From Nitrospira sp. CR1.3 (lineage in GTDB: Bacteria > Nitrospirota > Nitrospiria > Nitrospirales > Nitrospiraceae), in NCBI GenBank assembly GCA_014055525.1, contig WIAH01000016.1:31572-95571 (forward strand): a DNA stretch of 64,000 nt, read 5' to 3'. Both the position numbers and the translations under genes were made by a program. Under the pieces are notes generated by a model. That model saw only the letters and a list, made by a program, of their open reading frames with translations. It ran no database searches and was not told the DNA's origin. Positions 42,761-51,619 of this stretch are shown piece by piece (the stretch's first letter is position 1; each line of letters opens with the position of its first letter).

Positions 42761-44080
42761 TTAGCCTCCCCGCCCCCGACCAGCCTTTCCCTTTCCTCGA
42801 CGCTCGCCCAGACCATGAGAATCCCGTGGCGTTTCAATTTTCCCCCCGGACAATCCTTCGTTGCAGAACCCGCAGGTCTCCTGCCGCTGGCCCCCGGTAA
42901 AGGGACAAGACTGAAACCCGCAGAGATCGGCCGGTTGAATCGTCTCACTGTCCCGCCCCAGCGCGACACTCCGGTCCACCATGTTTTCCAATTCCCGCAC
43001 ATTGCCCGGGAACGAGTAGCACCGCAACAGTTCACCCGCTTGCGATGAAAAGCCCTTGAACTGCTTGTTCATCTTGGCAGAACTGCTTTGCAGCACATGG
43101 TCGGCAATCACCATGATATCTTCCTGTCGCTGCCTCAGCGGCGGGATCGCCAGGTGAACCAGGTTGAGGAGATGACAGAGGTCCTCGCGGAATCGCCCCT
43201 CGGCCGCCTTCTTGCGCAGATCTTTCTGCGTCGCGCATACCAGGCGAACATCGACCTCGACCGGGTCGCTCCCGCCCACCCGTTCGAACTTCCGTTCCTG
43301 CAGTACGCGGAGCAGCTTCATCTGAACGGCCAGCGAGATGTCTCCGATCTCGTCCAGAAACAGCGTGCCGCCGCGCGCCAGTTCGAAGCGCCCTCTTCGT
43401 TGCCGCAACGCTCCGGTGAACGCGCCCTTTTCGTGGCCGAAGAGTTCCGCCTCCAGCATCGTATCAGGCAAGGCGGCACAGCTGACCTTGATCAGCGGAT
43501 GATGGCTTCGGGAGCTGTGTTGATGGATGGCATTGGCCACAAGTTCCTTACCTGTGCCGCTTTCTCCCAGGATCAACACAGTCGAATTCGTCCCCGCCAC
43601 GGTCTTAATCCTCTCCACGATGGCCCGCATCTCGCTGTTCGTCCCCAGAATCCCGTTGAAACAGAACTTGTCTTCGAGGATCTCCTTCGAATCCTGAGTT
43701 TTACGCCGCAGCTTCACCACCCGTCCGACCCGCTCCACAATCAGCAACAATTCGTCCATGTGAAACGGCTTGGTGATGTAATCGAAAGCGCCCAGCTTCA
43801 TGGCACCGACCGCCGATTCGACGGATCCGTGCGCCGTGATGACGACGACCTCGGTTTCCGGCGCAGCCGTCTTTGTGGCTTTCAGAACGGCCAATCCATC
43901 CGCCCCCGGGAGACGCAGATCCGTGATGACGAGATCGAACGCCTTCTGGCGCAGCGCTTCTATCCCCTCCGTGCCGGAGGCCGCCGTGCGCACTTCGTAC
44001 CCCACCGCTTCCATCGCATCGACCATCGACAATCGCATCAGCGGCTCGTCGTCGACCAAGAGGACGCTGAGCCCCTTCAT
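42761..44080 (-). CDS. Sigma-54-dependent response regulator lacking an evident HTH
   Basis: NtrC-type: receiver domain ([11 protein letters not shown], phosphate acceptor in VITDLRLPG), AAA+ domain with Walker [13 protein letters not shown], the sigma-54 contact loop GAFTGA and Walker [11 protein letters not shown]. After the AAA+ part the protein ends in a basic, cysteine-bearing tail (CGFQSC, then CGFCNEG) rather than a Fis-type HTH. It may act without DNA binding, as FlgR does in Helicobacter, or bind metal. The ATG at 44080 overlaps the kinase stop (ATGA), so the pair is co-translated; a frame starting at 44323 is antisense-overlapping and wrong. Confidence 0.88.
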   Translation of the reverse strand: MKGLSVLLVDDEPLMRLSMVDAMEAVGYEVRTAASGTEGIEALRQKAFDLVITDLRLPGADGLAVLKATKTAAPETEVVVITAHGSVESAVGAMKLGAFDYITKPFHMDELLLIVERVGRVVKLRRKTQDSKEILEDKFCFNGILGTNSEMRAIVERIKTVAGTNSTVLILGESGTGKELVANAIHQHSSRSHHPLIKVSCAALPDTMLEAELFGHEKGAFTGALRQRRGRFELARGGTLFLDEIGDISLAVQMKLLRVLQERKFERVGGSDPVEVDVRLVCATQKDLRKKAAEGRFREDLCHLLNLVHLAIPPLRQRQEDIMVIADHVLQSSSAKMNKQFKGFSSQAGELLRCYSFPGNVRELENMVDRSVALGRDSETIQPADLCGFQSCPFTGGQRQETCGFCNEGLSGGKIETPRDSHGLGERRGKGKAGRGRGG

Positions 44081-47000
44081 GACAGCCTCTCCACCAATGA
44101 GCGCTCCCGTGACAACGGCAGACATAACGTGAAGGTCGTTCCCTTTCCCACCTCGCTCTCGACAAGGATTTTTCCCCCGTGCCGTTCGACGATTCCGAGA
44201 CTGACAGAAAGTCCCAGTCCGGTGCCTTCTCCCTCGCCCTTCGTCGTAAAAAAGGGGTCGAAGATGCGCGGAAGGACGGCGGGCGGAATGCCGGTTCCGG
44301 TATCGCGAACCTCCACCAGACACACTCCTTCGGCCACGGAAGTCCGTATCGTGAGCACTCCTCCGTCTTTCATCGCCTGGACCGCGTTCAAGATCAGATT
44401 CATCAGAACCTGCTCGATCATATGGCGATCGACCATGAGATTCGGCAGCGCGTGACCGAGGACCGTTTCCAAGACGATTCGATTCGAGGAGAACAAATGG
44501 TTCGTCAGCACCAAGACGCGATCGACCACTTGATTGATGTCCGTCGGGCTGAACTCCGGCTCGTGCTGCTGCGAAAAATCGAGCAACTGCCGCACGATCT
44601 TCTGAACGCGCCGCACTCCATCCTCCATCGACGCCCAGTACTCCTCCTGACGCGTGGGCGACAGCGCGGTCTTTCGCAGGTTGTACAGGCAGTTCAAGAT
44701 CCCGCCGAGGGGGTTGTTGATTTCGTGCGCCACCCCGGCCGCAAGCTTTCCCACCGAAGCGAGTTTCTCGGAGTTCCGGATCTGCTGTTCCAGCTTTTTC
44801 GTTTCGGTCATGTCGCGCGCAATCCCGAGCACGCCGAGAATTTCTCCTTCCGCACCTTGAAGGGGAGACACGCTCACCATGACCGTCCTGGTTTCGCCCA
44901 TACGGGTCACGACTTCCACCTCGTAGACCTGCTTCGCGCCGATGTCCAGGGTATTCTTGAGCCGCCGCCCCCGATGGCGCCGGGAGAGGAGCGAGAGATA
45001 AGGACGTCCGAGCAGGTCGTCCTTCCGATATCCCCAGACATTCACCTTGCTGTTCACATAGGTGAACCGCTGGTCCGTATCGAGCGTGTAGATCACGTCG
45101 TTGGCGTTTTCGAGCAGGTTCTCGAGATACTGTTTGGTCTCCTCGATCTCTCTGGTCCGTTCCTTGACTTTGGCTTCGAGTTCCTCGCGATAGGTCTGCA
45201 GCTGACGCTCCAATTTTTTCCTGTCGGTGATATCGCGCAACTGTACCATGACCAGCAGCTGATCGGGACTTCCCACCTGGATCAAGTCCATTTCCACCGG
45301 TGTTGCGAGACCGGCCGCATTGTGGACCGTGATCTCCTGCGTGGGAACCTTCTGCTGACCGGTGTTAATATCGGCCAGCCATCCGCGCAGCGCCTGGCGA
45401 TGGGCTTCGAGCGCAACGTCGAAAATGCTGCGCCCGACGATGTAGGGCTCCGCGTACCCGAGCGCCTGCTCTTCTCGTCTGTTGACCGCGACGATGGTTC
45501 CCGCCGGATCGACCATGAAGACCGAATCGGCCACCAGATCGAACAGCGCCTTATACCGAGCCTGCGAGGAGACCAGCTGCTGCGTGCGCTCGGTCACCGC
45601 CTGCTCGAGTCTCGATGTGTATCGATGCAGCTCCTGCTCAAGTCGATGCCGTTCCGTCACGTCCCGCACGAACGCCCGCGAATGGACGAGCCCTCCCCGC
45701 TCCTGATCGAACAGGGCGGTCGCATGAATTTCGACATCGATCGGACGGCCCCCTTTGGCCAGCAACACTGTTTCCATCGTGGTCTGCCCATGAGACACGA
45801 GCCGTTCGAGGTATTGTAACACCCGGGACTCCTGCCCCTGCGGCACCAGTTCCCATAGTTTCATCTCCAGCATCTCGTCGAGTTGATAGCCCAGTTTGTC
45901 CAGCCCGGTCTTGTTGACATGGACGAATTGCCCGCCCCGATCGAGTTGGTAAATCATCTCCGGCGAATGTTCTATGAGGTCGCGGTACTTCTCTTCCAGC
46001 CGGCGCACCTCCACGATTCGCTGCTCGATTTGAGCGAATGAACGCTGAAGGTTCGCCGCCATCTCGTTGAAGGCCCTGGCCAAACCCTCGATTTCATCGC
46101 CTGTCTTCAGCTCCAAACGCCGATCCAGCCGACCACTGCCGATCTCCTGCGCCCCCTCATGCAAGAGCTTAATCGGCCTGGCGATCCGCCGAGCCACGAT
46201 CAATCCGGTTCCCCACAGTACCGCCAATACGACCACCCCGTAGAGCAGGACCTTCGCGACGAGATCGGTCAGCAGGGAGAAGGTTTCCTTGGGATCCTGC
46301 CGAACCACGGTAATCCACTGCTTGCCTCCGATGCTTCCGGGAGCGAGCCGGTCGCTGAAGCGAACCGGCGCAAACCCGATCAAGGCGTCTTTGCTCCCGT
46401 GAGAATCGTCGGCCGCCACTGCCCATCCGGCCTTGAGCGCTTGCAGCGTACGGACAAACTCCGGCTTGATGGAATGCTCTTCGGGCGCGAGGATCGGGCA
46501 GATCAAGGGGACGCCGTCCGAGCTGAACAACATCGCATGACCGGAGGTGCCGATCGACACCTCTGCGATCGAATGAAACAGGGTGTCGCGCCTCAACAAG
46601 ATGGCGACGGCTCCGATAACCGTTCCCTGCTGGTCATCCATGATCGGGGCCGCCACGATGACCACGTGCGTTCCGAAAGAGGGATCGAATGCAATTTCGC
46701 CGACATAGGGCTCTCGGGTGCGACCCTTGATCACGGCCTGCCACCAGGGGGTTTTTCCGTAGAAATACTCCACCTGTGGGATGGAGCTGACGACGAGCGC
46801 CCCTTGCACATCCGTCACGAGAATGCCGACATAGTCCGACTTCCGGATATCGTGCCACCGAATCAGGTAGTTGGTGACGATCCGGTTGATGAAGAGAGGG
46901 AACTCGCTCCGTTTATCCCGCTGTTTCCACCGTTGCTGCCAGTCCTTGATCACTTCCTGGATACGCTGGGGGTCTTTGCCTTCGTAGGTGCGATTGGCCT

Positions 47001-47256
47001 CGGTCACCGCGGTGCGGAGGAACGGCGTGGTCGCAAGCTGCTGCGCTTCATTCATGCCGCGGGTCACGTGCATCTCGATCCGTCGGGCGGCTTCAACGGC
47101 CACTTCCTTGAAGCTGGTACCGGTCGTTTCACGCAGGGCTCGCCGTTCTTCCAGGTAGGTCAACACGAGGAGGAGGGTGAGCGGCAGGAGTCCGACCATC
47201 ACGATCGCCGTGATGATCTTGCGCTGGAGGCTGTAGGATCGACTCCAGAAAGTCAT
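44077..47256 (-). CDS. Multi-PAS sensor histidine kinase with extracytoplasmic sensor
   Basis: 1059 aa from the ATG at 47256. Order: membrane helix (about 11-33), periplasmic Cache-like sensor (about 40-320), membrane helix (VVVLAVLWGTGLIVARRI), HAMP, three PAS domains (LIEHSPEMIYQLDRG, LFDLVADSVFMVDPAG, LLENANDVIYTLDTD), HisKA with phosphoacceptor in GVAHEINNPLGG, and HATPase_c (LNLILNAVQAMKDGG, DTGTGIPP, GTGLGLS). It phosphorylates the overlapping response regulator. Ligand unknown; the Cache fold suggests a small extracellular molecule. Confidence 0.92.
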   Translation of the reverse strand: MTFWSRSYSLQRKIITAIVMVGLLPLTLLLVLTYLEERRALRETTGTSFKEVAVEAARRIEMHVTRGMNEAQQLATTPFLRTAVTEANRTYEGKDPQRIQEVIKDWQQRWKQRDKRSEFPLFINRIVTNYLIRWHDIRKSDYVGILVTDVQGALVVSSIPQVEYFYGKTPWWQAVIKGRTREPYVGEIAFDPSFGTHVVIVAAPIMDDQQGTVIGAVAILLRRDTLFHSIAEVSIGTSGHAMLFSSDGVPLICPILAPEEHSIKPEFVRTLQALKAGWAVAADDSHGSKDALIGFAPVRFSDRLAPGSIGGKQWITVVRQDPKETFSLLTDLVAKVLLYGVVVLAVLWGTGLIVARRIARPIKLLHEGAQEIGSGRLDRRLELKTGDEIEGLARAFNEMAANLQRSFAQIEQRIVEVRRLEEKYRDLIEHSPEMIYQLDRGGQFVHVNKTGLDKLGYQLDEMLEMKLWELVPQGQESRVLQYLERLVSHGQTTMETVLLAKGGRPIDVEIHATALFDQERGGLVHSRAFVRDVTERHRLEQELHRYTSRLEQAVTERTQQLVSSQARYKALFDLVADSVFMVDPAGTIVAVNRREEQALGYAEPYIVGRSIFDVALEAHRQALRGWLADINTGQQKVPTQEITVHNAAGLATPVEMDLIQVGSPDQLLVMVQLRDITDRKKLERQLQTYREELEAKVKERTREIEETKQYLENLLENANDVIYTLDTDQRFTYVNSKVNVWGYRKDDLLGRPYLSLLSRRHRGRRLKNTLDIGAKQVYEVEVVTRMGETRTVMVSVSPLQGAEGEILGVLGIARDMTETKKLEQQIRNSEKLASVGKLAAGVAHEINNPLGGILNCLYNLRKTALSPTRQEEYWASMEDGVRRVQKIVRQLLDFSQQHEPEFSPTDINQVVDRVLVLTNHLFSSNRIVLETVLGHALPNLMVDRHMIEQVLMNLILNAVQAMKDGGVLTIRTSVAEGVCLVEVRDTGTGIPPAVLPRIFDPFFTTKGEGEGTGLGLSVSLGIVERHGGKILVESEVGKGTTFTLCLPLSRERSLVERLS

Positions 47257-47287
47257 GGCTGAAGTCCTAACCGATATCGACGATCCT

Positions 47288-47393
47288 GCGGGGCCTGGCA
47301 CGGCGAACAGCCCCACCGTGCTCGCTCCACCCATCCCCCAGTGGGTCCCTTACGCTCCGCGCGGCGGGGCACCCGTTCGCCGCGCCACCCGCG
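47288..47393 (-). repeat. Dispersed 107-base repeat, copy 2
   Basis: Reverse-complement partner of 5616-5722. It begins immediately after the secF stop and ends just before the kinase gene's leader. The core 47302-47349 differs at one of 48 positions. It would extend the kinase frame upstream if read through, which I reject as coding. Confidence 0.75.
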
Positions 47394-48311
47394 TCACGCT
47401 CGCTTTAGTATTCGCCCGGGGCTGCCGGGCCACAGCAGCAGCAACGGGCTCGCGACGAAGACGGACGAGTAGGTCCCGAAAATGACGCCCCACAAGAGGG
47501 CCAGGGAAAAGTCGTGCAGGACTTCGCCGCCGGCCAGGGTCAAAGGGATTAGGACCAGCACGACGGTCAGGCTGGTCACGATCGTCCGGCTCAGCACCTG
47601 GTTGACGGCGTTGTTGATCATCGTCTCTTCACTGTCCCGCCGCCTCATCCTGAGATTTTCCCGAATACGGTCAAAGACAACGACCGTGTCAGTGAGCGAG
47701 TAGCCGGCCAGCGTCAGCAGCGCCGTCACGACCAACAGCGTGATCTCCTTGTCGAGGACGTAAAACGCGCCGAGCACCGCCAGCACATCGTGGAAGGTCG
47801 CCAGCGCGGCGGCGATGCCGAAACGGAATTCGAATCGGGCCGCGATGTAGAAGATGATCCCCGCAAACGAGACAAGGACCGCGATCAGCGCGTCCTCCTG
47901 AAGTTTCTTCCCGATGGTCGGCCCGATTTCCGTGCTTGAATCGACGACGAATTTGTTCCCTGGAAACTCCTTGGAAAAGACGGCGACGACGTGCTCCGCA
48001 GTCTTTTGCTCAATGGTCGTGGAAGCTTTGACACGAATCAATAACTTATTGTCCTGCCCGAACTCTTGCAGCTCCGCATCCCCAAGGCCGTTCACTTCCA
48101 ATGCCTTGCGGGCTTCGTCGATCTTGACGGCCTGATCGAACTTGAGCTGGACCGCCGTGCCGCCGGCGAAGTCGATGCCGAGGTTGGCCGCACCGCGGCT
48201 GATTTGAATCAACGCGATGATCCCCAGCAAGACCATGATGCCGGAAAAAGCAAACGCGATCCGCCGCTTCCCCATGAAATCGAAGTTCGTCTTCCCCAAA
48301 ATTTCCAACAT
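47394..48311 (-). CDS. secF: Protein-export membrane protein SecF
   Basis: Six membrane helices; periplasmic SecD/F motif GIDFAGGTAVQL near the N-terminus and the conserved VVFDRIRENLR loop after helix 4. Acts with SecD and YajC to use proton-motive force for Sec export. 305 aa is typical. Last in yajC-secD-secF; ends directly at a dispersed repeat. Confidence 0.95.
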   Translation of the reverse strand: MLEILGKTNFDFMGKRRIAFAFSGIMVLLGIIALIQISRGAANLGIDFAGGTAVQLKFDQAVKIDEARKALEVNGLGDAELQEFGQDNKLLIRVKASTTIEQKTAEHVVAVFSKEFPGNKFVVDSSTEIGPTIGKKLQEDALIAVLVSFAGIIFYIAARFEFRFGIAAALATFHDVLAVLGAFYVLDKEITLLVVTALLTLAGYSLTDTVVVFDRIRENLRMRRRDSEETMINNAVNQVLSRTIVTSLTVVLVLIPLTLAGGEVLHDFSLALLWGVIFGTYSSVFVASPLLLLWPGSPGRILKRA

Positions 48312-48330
48312 GCGTGCTCCCTTTTCGAAC

Positions 48331-48382
48331 AGGTTGAGGCTGAGGATGAGATGAAGGGCTGACTCGACTTCAGCCTGAACCT
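48331..48382. repeat. AGGTTGAG hairpin repeat, copy 3
   Basis: AGGTTGAGGCTGAGG (48331-48345) faces CTTCAGCCTGAACCT (48368-48382), 13 of 15 pairing. It lies in the secD-secF spacer inside an operon, so it may modulate rather than end transcription. Confidence 0.65.
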
Positions 48383-48390
48383 TGACCTTC

Positions 48391-50034
48391 TTAGATGCTC
48401 AACGTTTCCAGCTTTCGCCGCTGATTCACCAAGTCAAAAATCACCTTCGTCCCGACCAATGCGGTAAAGAGATTGATCGCGATCCCGAGGCAAAGCGTAA
48501 CGGCAAATCCCTTGATCGGCCCCGTGCCGAACAAAAACAGGGCCACCCCGGTGATCAAGGTCGTGACATGGGAGTCGATGATCGTCAATAGCGCCTTGTC
48601 GTACCCACCGTCGATCGCGAGCCGCACCGCTTTCCCCGACCGGAGTTCTTCGCGGATGCGCTCGAAGATCAGCACGTTGGAATCCACTCCCATGCCGATC
48701 GTGAGCACGATGCCGGCGATGCCGGGCAAGGTCAGCGTCGCCGTCAAGGCGGAGAGCGCGCCCATCAGACAGATCAAATTCAGCACCAATGCAAAGTCGG
48801 CTATTACTCCGGACAGTCGGTAGTACACGACCATGAAGAGCACGACCATCACCCCTGCCACGAGCGTCGCTTTGATGCCCTTCTCGATCGAATCCCGCCC
48901 GAGCGATGGACCGACCGTGAGGTCCTGAACGATCTTGAGCGGCGCCGGCAGGGCGCCGGCCCTCAGAACAATGGCCAGATCATTGGCCTCCTGCGTCGAG
49001 AAGGTACCCGTAATCTGCGCCCGGCCACCGGTAATCCGCTCCTGGATCACCGGCGCGGAATAGATGGTGTTGTCCAGCACCACCGCCATCCGCTTCTTGA
49101 CGTTTTCCCCGGTAATCCGCTCGAATTCCCGGCCTCCCTTGGAGTCGAAGGTGATCGAGACGTAGGGATCGTTGAATTGTCCGATCGACACCCGCGCGTC
49201 GCTCAACACGTCGCCGGTCAACATCACCCGTTTCTTGACGAGATACGGGATGCGATACTCGCGACCGGTGTCTTTATCGATCACCCGCTCGAAGAGGATC
49301 TGATCGGCTTCCGGCAGCTTTCCCTCCACCTGCTTCAAGACCTCGGCTTCCTTCTCCTTGGGAATCCGCGCCGGCAGATCCAGCTTGATCTGGCTGTCCT
49401 CGTCCAGCATCTTGAACTCGAGCAGCGCCGTCTCTTTGATCAGATCTTTCGCGCGCTTCGGCTCTTTGACGCCGGGCAGCTGCACGACGATCTGTTTCAA
49501 CCCTTGCCGTTGCACCACCGGTTCCGCGACGCCGAATTGATCGATGCGGTTTCTGATGGTTTCCAGCGCCTGATTGATGGCTGAGTCCTTGATGCGCTTC
49601 GCTTCCGTCTCCCGTAGCTCCCACACCAGCATATTGGCCGATCCCGCCGACTCCTTCTCAACGAACGTCGGGAACTCATCGATCAATTTCTGGATCTGTG
49701 TCTTGAGATCGGCGTTCTGGAACTGAATCGTGATCTCAGTCGCCCCAGTGCGCTTGACCGACTCCGCGGGGATCTTCTTGTCGACCAGAAGATCCTGTAG
49801 CGACGTGAGCGATCGGTCCACGGCAATTTCCACCGCCCGGTCTTCATCCACCTCCATCACCATGTGAATCCCGCCTTGGAGGTCCAACCCGAGCGTGATG
49901 CCTTTGTTCGGCAAGATCGCCTTGGCCCAGGCTGGCAAGGCTTGGTAGAGCGGCGGATACGACGGCACGAACGCGACCGTCGACGCGATCAGAACCAGGA
50001 CCAACAATGTCAATCGCCCACTCACTTTCTTCAT
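48391..50034 (-). CDS. secD: Protein-export membrane protein SecD
   Basis: 547 aa, six membrane helices; the hallmark GLDLQGGIHMVMEVD and the P1 periplasmic domain are clear, with the C-terminal ANVLIFERIREE-like SNVLIFERIREELR. Works with SecF in late Sec translocation. Ninth-of-a-kilobase spacer to secF holds a hairpin repeat. Confidence 0.95.
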   Translation of the reverse strand: MKKVSGRLTLLVLVLIASTVAFVPSYPPLYQALPAWAKAILPNKGITLGLDLQGGIHMVMEVDEDRAVEIAVDRSLTSLQDLLVDKKIPAESVKRTGATEITIQFQNADLKTQIQKLIDEFPTFVEKESAGSANMLVWELRETEAKRIKDSAINQALETIRNRIDQFGVAEPVVQRQGLKQIVVQLPGVKEPKRAKDLIKETALLEFKMLDEDSQIKLDLPARIPKEKEAEVLKQVEGKLPEADQILFERVIDKDTGREYRIPYLVKKRVMLTGDVLSDARVSIGQFNDPYVSITFDSKGGREFERITGENVKKRMAVVLDNTIYSAPVIQERITGGRAQITGTFSTQEANDLAIVLRAGALPAPLKIVQDLTVGPSLGRDSIEKGIKATLVAGVMVVLFMVVYYRLSGVIADFALVLNLICLMGALSALTATLTLPGIAGIVLTIGMGVDSNVLIFERIREELRSGKAVRLAIDGGYDKALLTIIDSHVTTLITGVALFLFGTGPIKGFAVTLCLGIAINLFTALVGTKVIFDLVNQRRKLETLSI

Positions 50035-50064
50035 GTCGTCTGTAACCCCTTTGTCTCTCGCGGC

Positions 50065-50397
50065 CTACGATTCCTTCTCTTCATCGTCGGCGCGTAGCCG
50101 TGCAATATGATCCCGCTGCATCTTGATCTTCGTGTTGTCGGCGATCTGGAGGGTCACCGTCTCCTTGCCCAAATTCGCCACGGTTCCCCAGATGCCGGAG
50201 GCCGTAATCACCTTGTCGCCTTTTTTCAGTGCATCCAGCATTGCCCGCTGCTGTTTCTGCTTCTTTTGCTGGGGCAGGATCAACAGGAAGTAGAAAATGA
50301 CGAAGATCAGCACGAACGGGACGAGCGAGAGAATGGTGCTCGTGCTGGATCCTCCCCCGTTCGTTCCCTGGGCCCATGCGACGGATTCCATCAGCAT
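50065..50397 (-). CDS. yajC: Sec translocon accessory protein YajC
   Basis: 110 aa: one N-terminal membrane helix (LVPFVLIFVIFYFLLILP) then the conserved QQKKQKQQRAMLDALKKGDK and GTVANLGKETVTLQI. Partner of SecDF. Order tgt-yajC-secD-secF is the classical one. Confidence 0.95.
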   Translation of the reverse strand: MLMESVAWAQGTNGGGSSTSTILSLVPFVLIFVIFYFLLILPQQKKQKQQRAMLDALKKGDKVITASGIWGTVANLGKETVTLQIADNTKIKMQRDHIARLRADDEEKES

Positions 50398-50420
50398 AAA
50401 ACAGATCGCTCCTCTCTCAG

Positions 50421-51611
50421 CTAGAAATCGCGCACGGTACGGCGACCGGTGCCGGTTTCGGCCTCGGCCAAGGCCGTCAGGTCCGCGGACTCCCGGCCTT
50501 GCGCGCGATAAAACGTTTCACGAAAGTCGGCGAACGTCCCCCCGGCGATCGCCAGCCGCATCCGACGCATGAAGTCGGAAAAGTACCAGAGGTTATGCAC
50601 CGTGTTGAGCCGCGACGCCAGCATCTCCTTCACGTTGTAGAGGTGGTGTAGGTAGGCCCGGGAATAGCGCGTGCACACCGGGCAGCCGCAGTCAGGATCG
50701 ATCGGCTGTTCATCGCGCAAGTATCTTGCCTGCTTGATCGACACCCGTCCGAAACCGGTGAACAACCAGCCCGTCCTGCCGTGGCGCGACGGGACCACGC
50801 AGTCGAACAGATCGATGCCGCGCGCCACGCCTTCGATGAGATTTTCCGGCATGCCGACTCCCATCAAGTATCGCGGCTTGTTCCGGGGAAGCTCAGGCAT
50901 CGTGACATCCAACATCCGATACATCTGTTCCCTGGTCTCGCCGACCGAGAGGCCGCCGATGGCATACCCGTCGAATCCGATCTCAACAATCTGGCGGGCC
51001 GACATGAGGCGAAGATCGGGATCAAGTCCGCCCTGTGCGATCCCGAAGAGAGCTTGGTCGGTTCGCCGTCGACTGTTCTGGCAACGCGCAGCCCAGAGGG
51101 TTGTTCGCCGAACGGCATCCCGCACGACACCCTGTTCGGCGGGCAACGCCACACATTGATCGAAGGCCATGATGATATCAGCGCCAAGGGCTTCTTCGAT
51201 CTCAATCGCCGTTTCAGGTGCAATGAAGTGGGTCGAGCCGTCGAGGTGTGACTGAAAGCTCACTCCGTCGTCTGTAATCTTGCACAACTTGGCCAAACTG
51301 AAAATCTGAAATCCGCCGCTGTCGGTGAGAATCGCTCCCGGCCAACCGGTGAAGCGATGCAATCCACCCATCTCGGCCACCACCTTGTGCCCCGGCCGCA
51401 AATACAGGTGATAGGCGTTGTTGAGCACCAGGCCGAACCCGAGTTGCTGCAGATCGTGAGGATCGATTCCCTTGACCGGCCCCAACGTGCCGACCGGCAT
51501 GAATGCCGGAGTTTCGACCTGGCCATGGGAGGTCCTCAGCATTCCCAGCCGCGCTTGACTGTGCCGATCTGTTTGTCCGACCGAGAAATCCACAATCCCT
51601 CTCGCGTGCAA
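50421..51611 (-). CDS. tgt: Queuine tRNA-ribosyltransferase
   Basis: Exchanges guanine-34 for preQ1 in tRNAs with GUN anticodons. Active-site ILTDSGGFQIFSLAKL, GGLSVGETREQM, the catalytic aspartate in LFDCVVPSRHGRTG and the zinc site CGCPVCTRYS..H are all present. 396 aa is slightly longer than usual. Stop of argS lies eight bases upstream of the start. Confidence 0.96.
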   Translation of the reverse strand: MHARGIVDFSVGQTDRHSQARLGMLRTSHGQVETPAFMPVGTLGPVKGIDPHDLQQLGFGLVLNNAYHLYLRPGHKVVAEMGGLHRFTGWPGAILTDSGGFQIFSLAKLCKITDDGVSFQSHLDGSTHFIAPETAIEIEEALGADIIMAFDQCVALPAEQGVVRDAVRRTTLWAARCQNSRRRTDQALFGIAQGGLDPDLRLMSARQIVEIGFDGYAIGGLSVGETREQMYRMLDVTMPELPRNKPRYLMGVGMPENLIEGVARGIDLFDCVVPSRHGRTGWLFTGFGRVSIKQARYLRDEQPIDPDCGCPVCTRYSRAYLHHLYNVKEMLASRLNTVHNLWYFSDFMRRMRLAIAGGTFADFRETFYRAQGRESADLTALAEAETGTGRRTVRDF

Positions 51612-51619
51612 TCTCCGAA

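Noticed and set aside
42713..42900. Frameshift hiding an HTH at the end of the sigma-54 regulator
   Set aside because: Other frames in this stretch show no Fis-type helix-turn-helix pattern.
44179..45819. Long plus-strand frame of 546 aa opposite the histidine kinase
   Set aside because: Lies wholly antisense to PAS, HisKA and HATPase domains with clear motifs; no family features or ribosome site.
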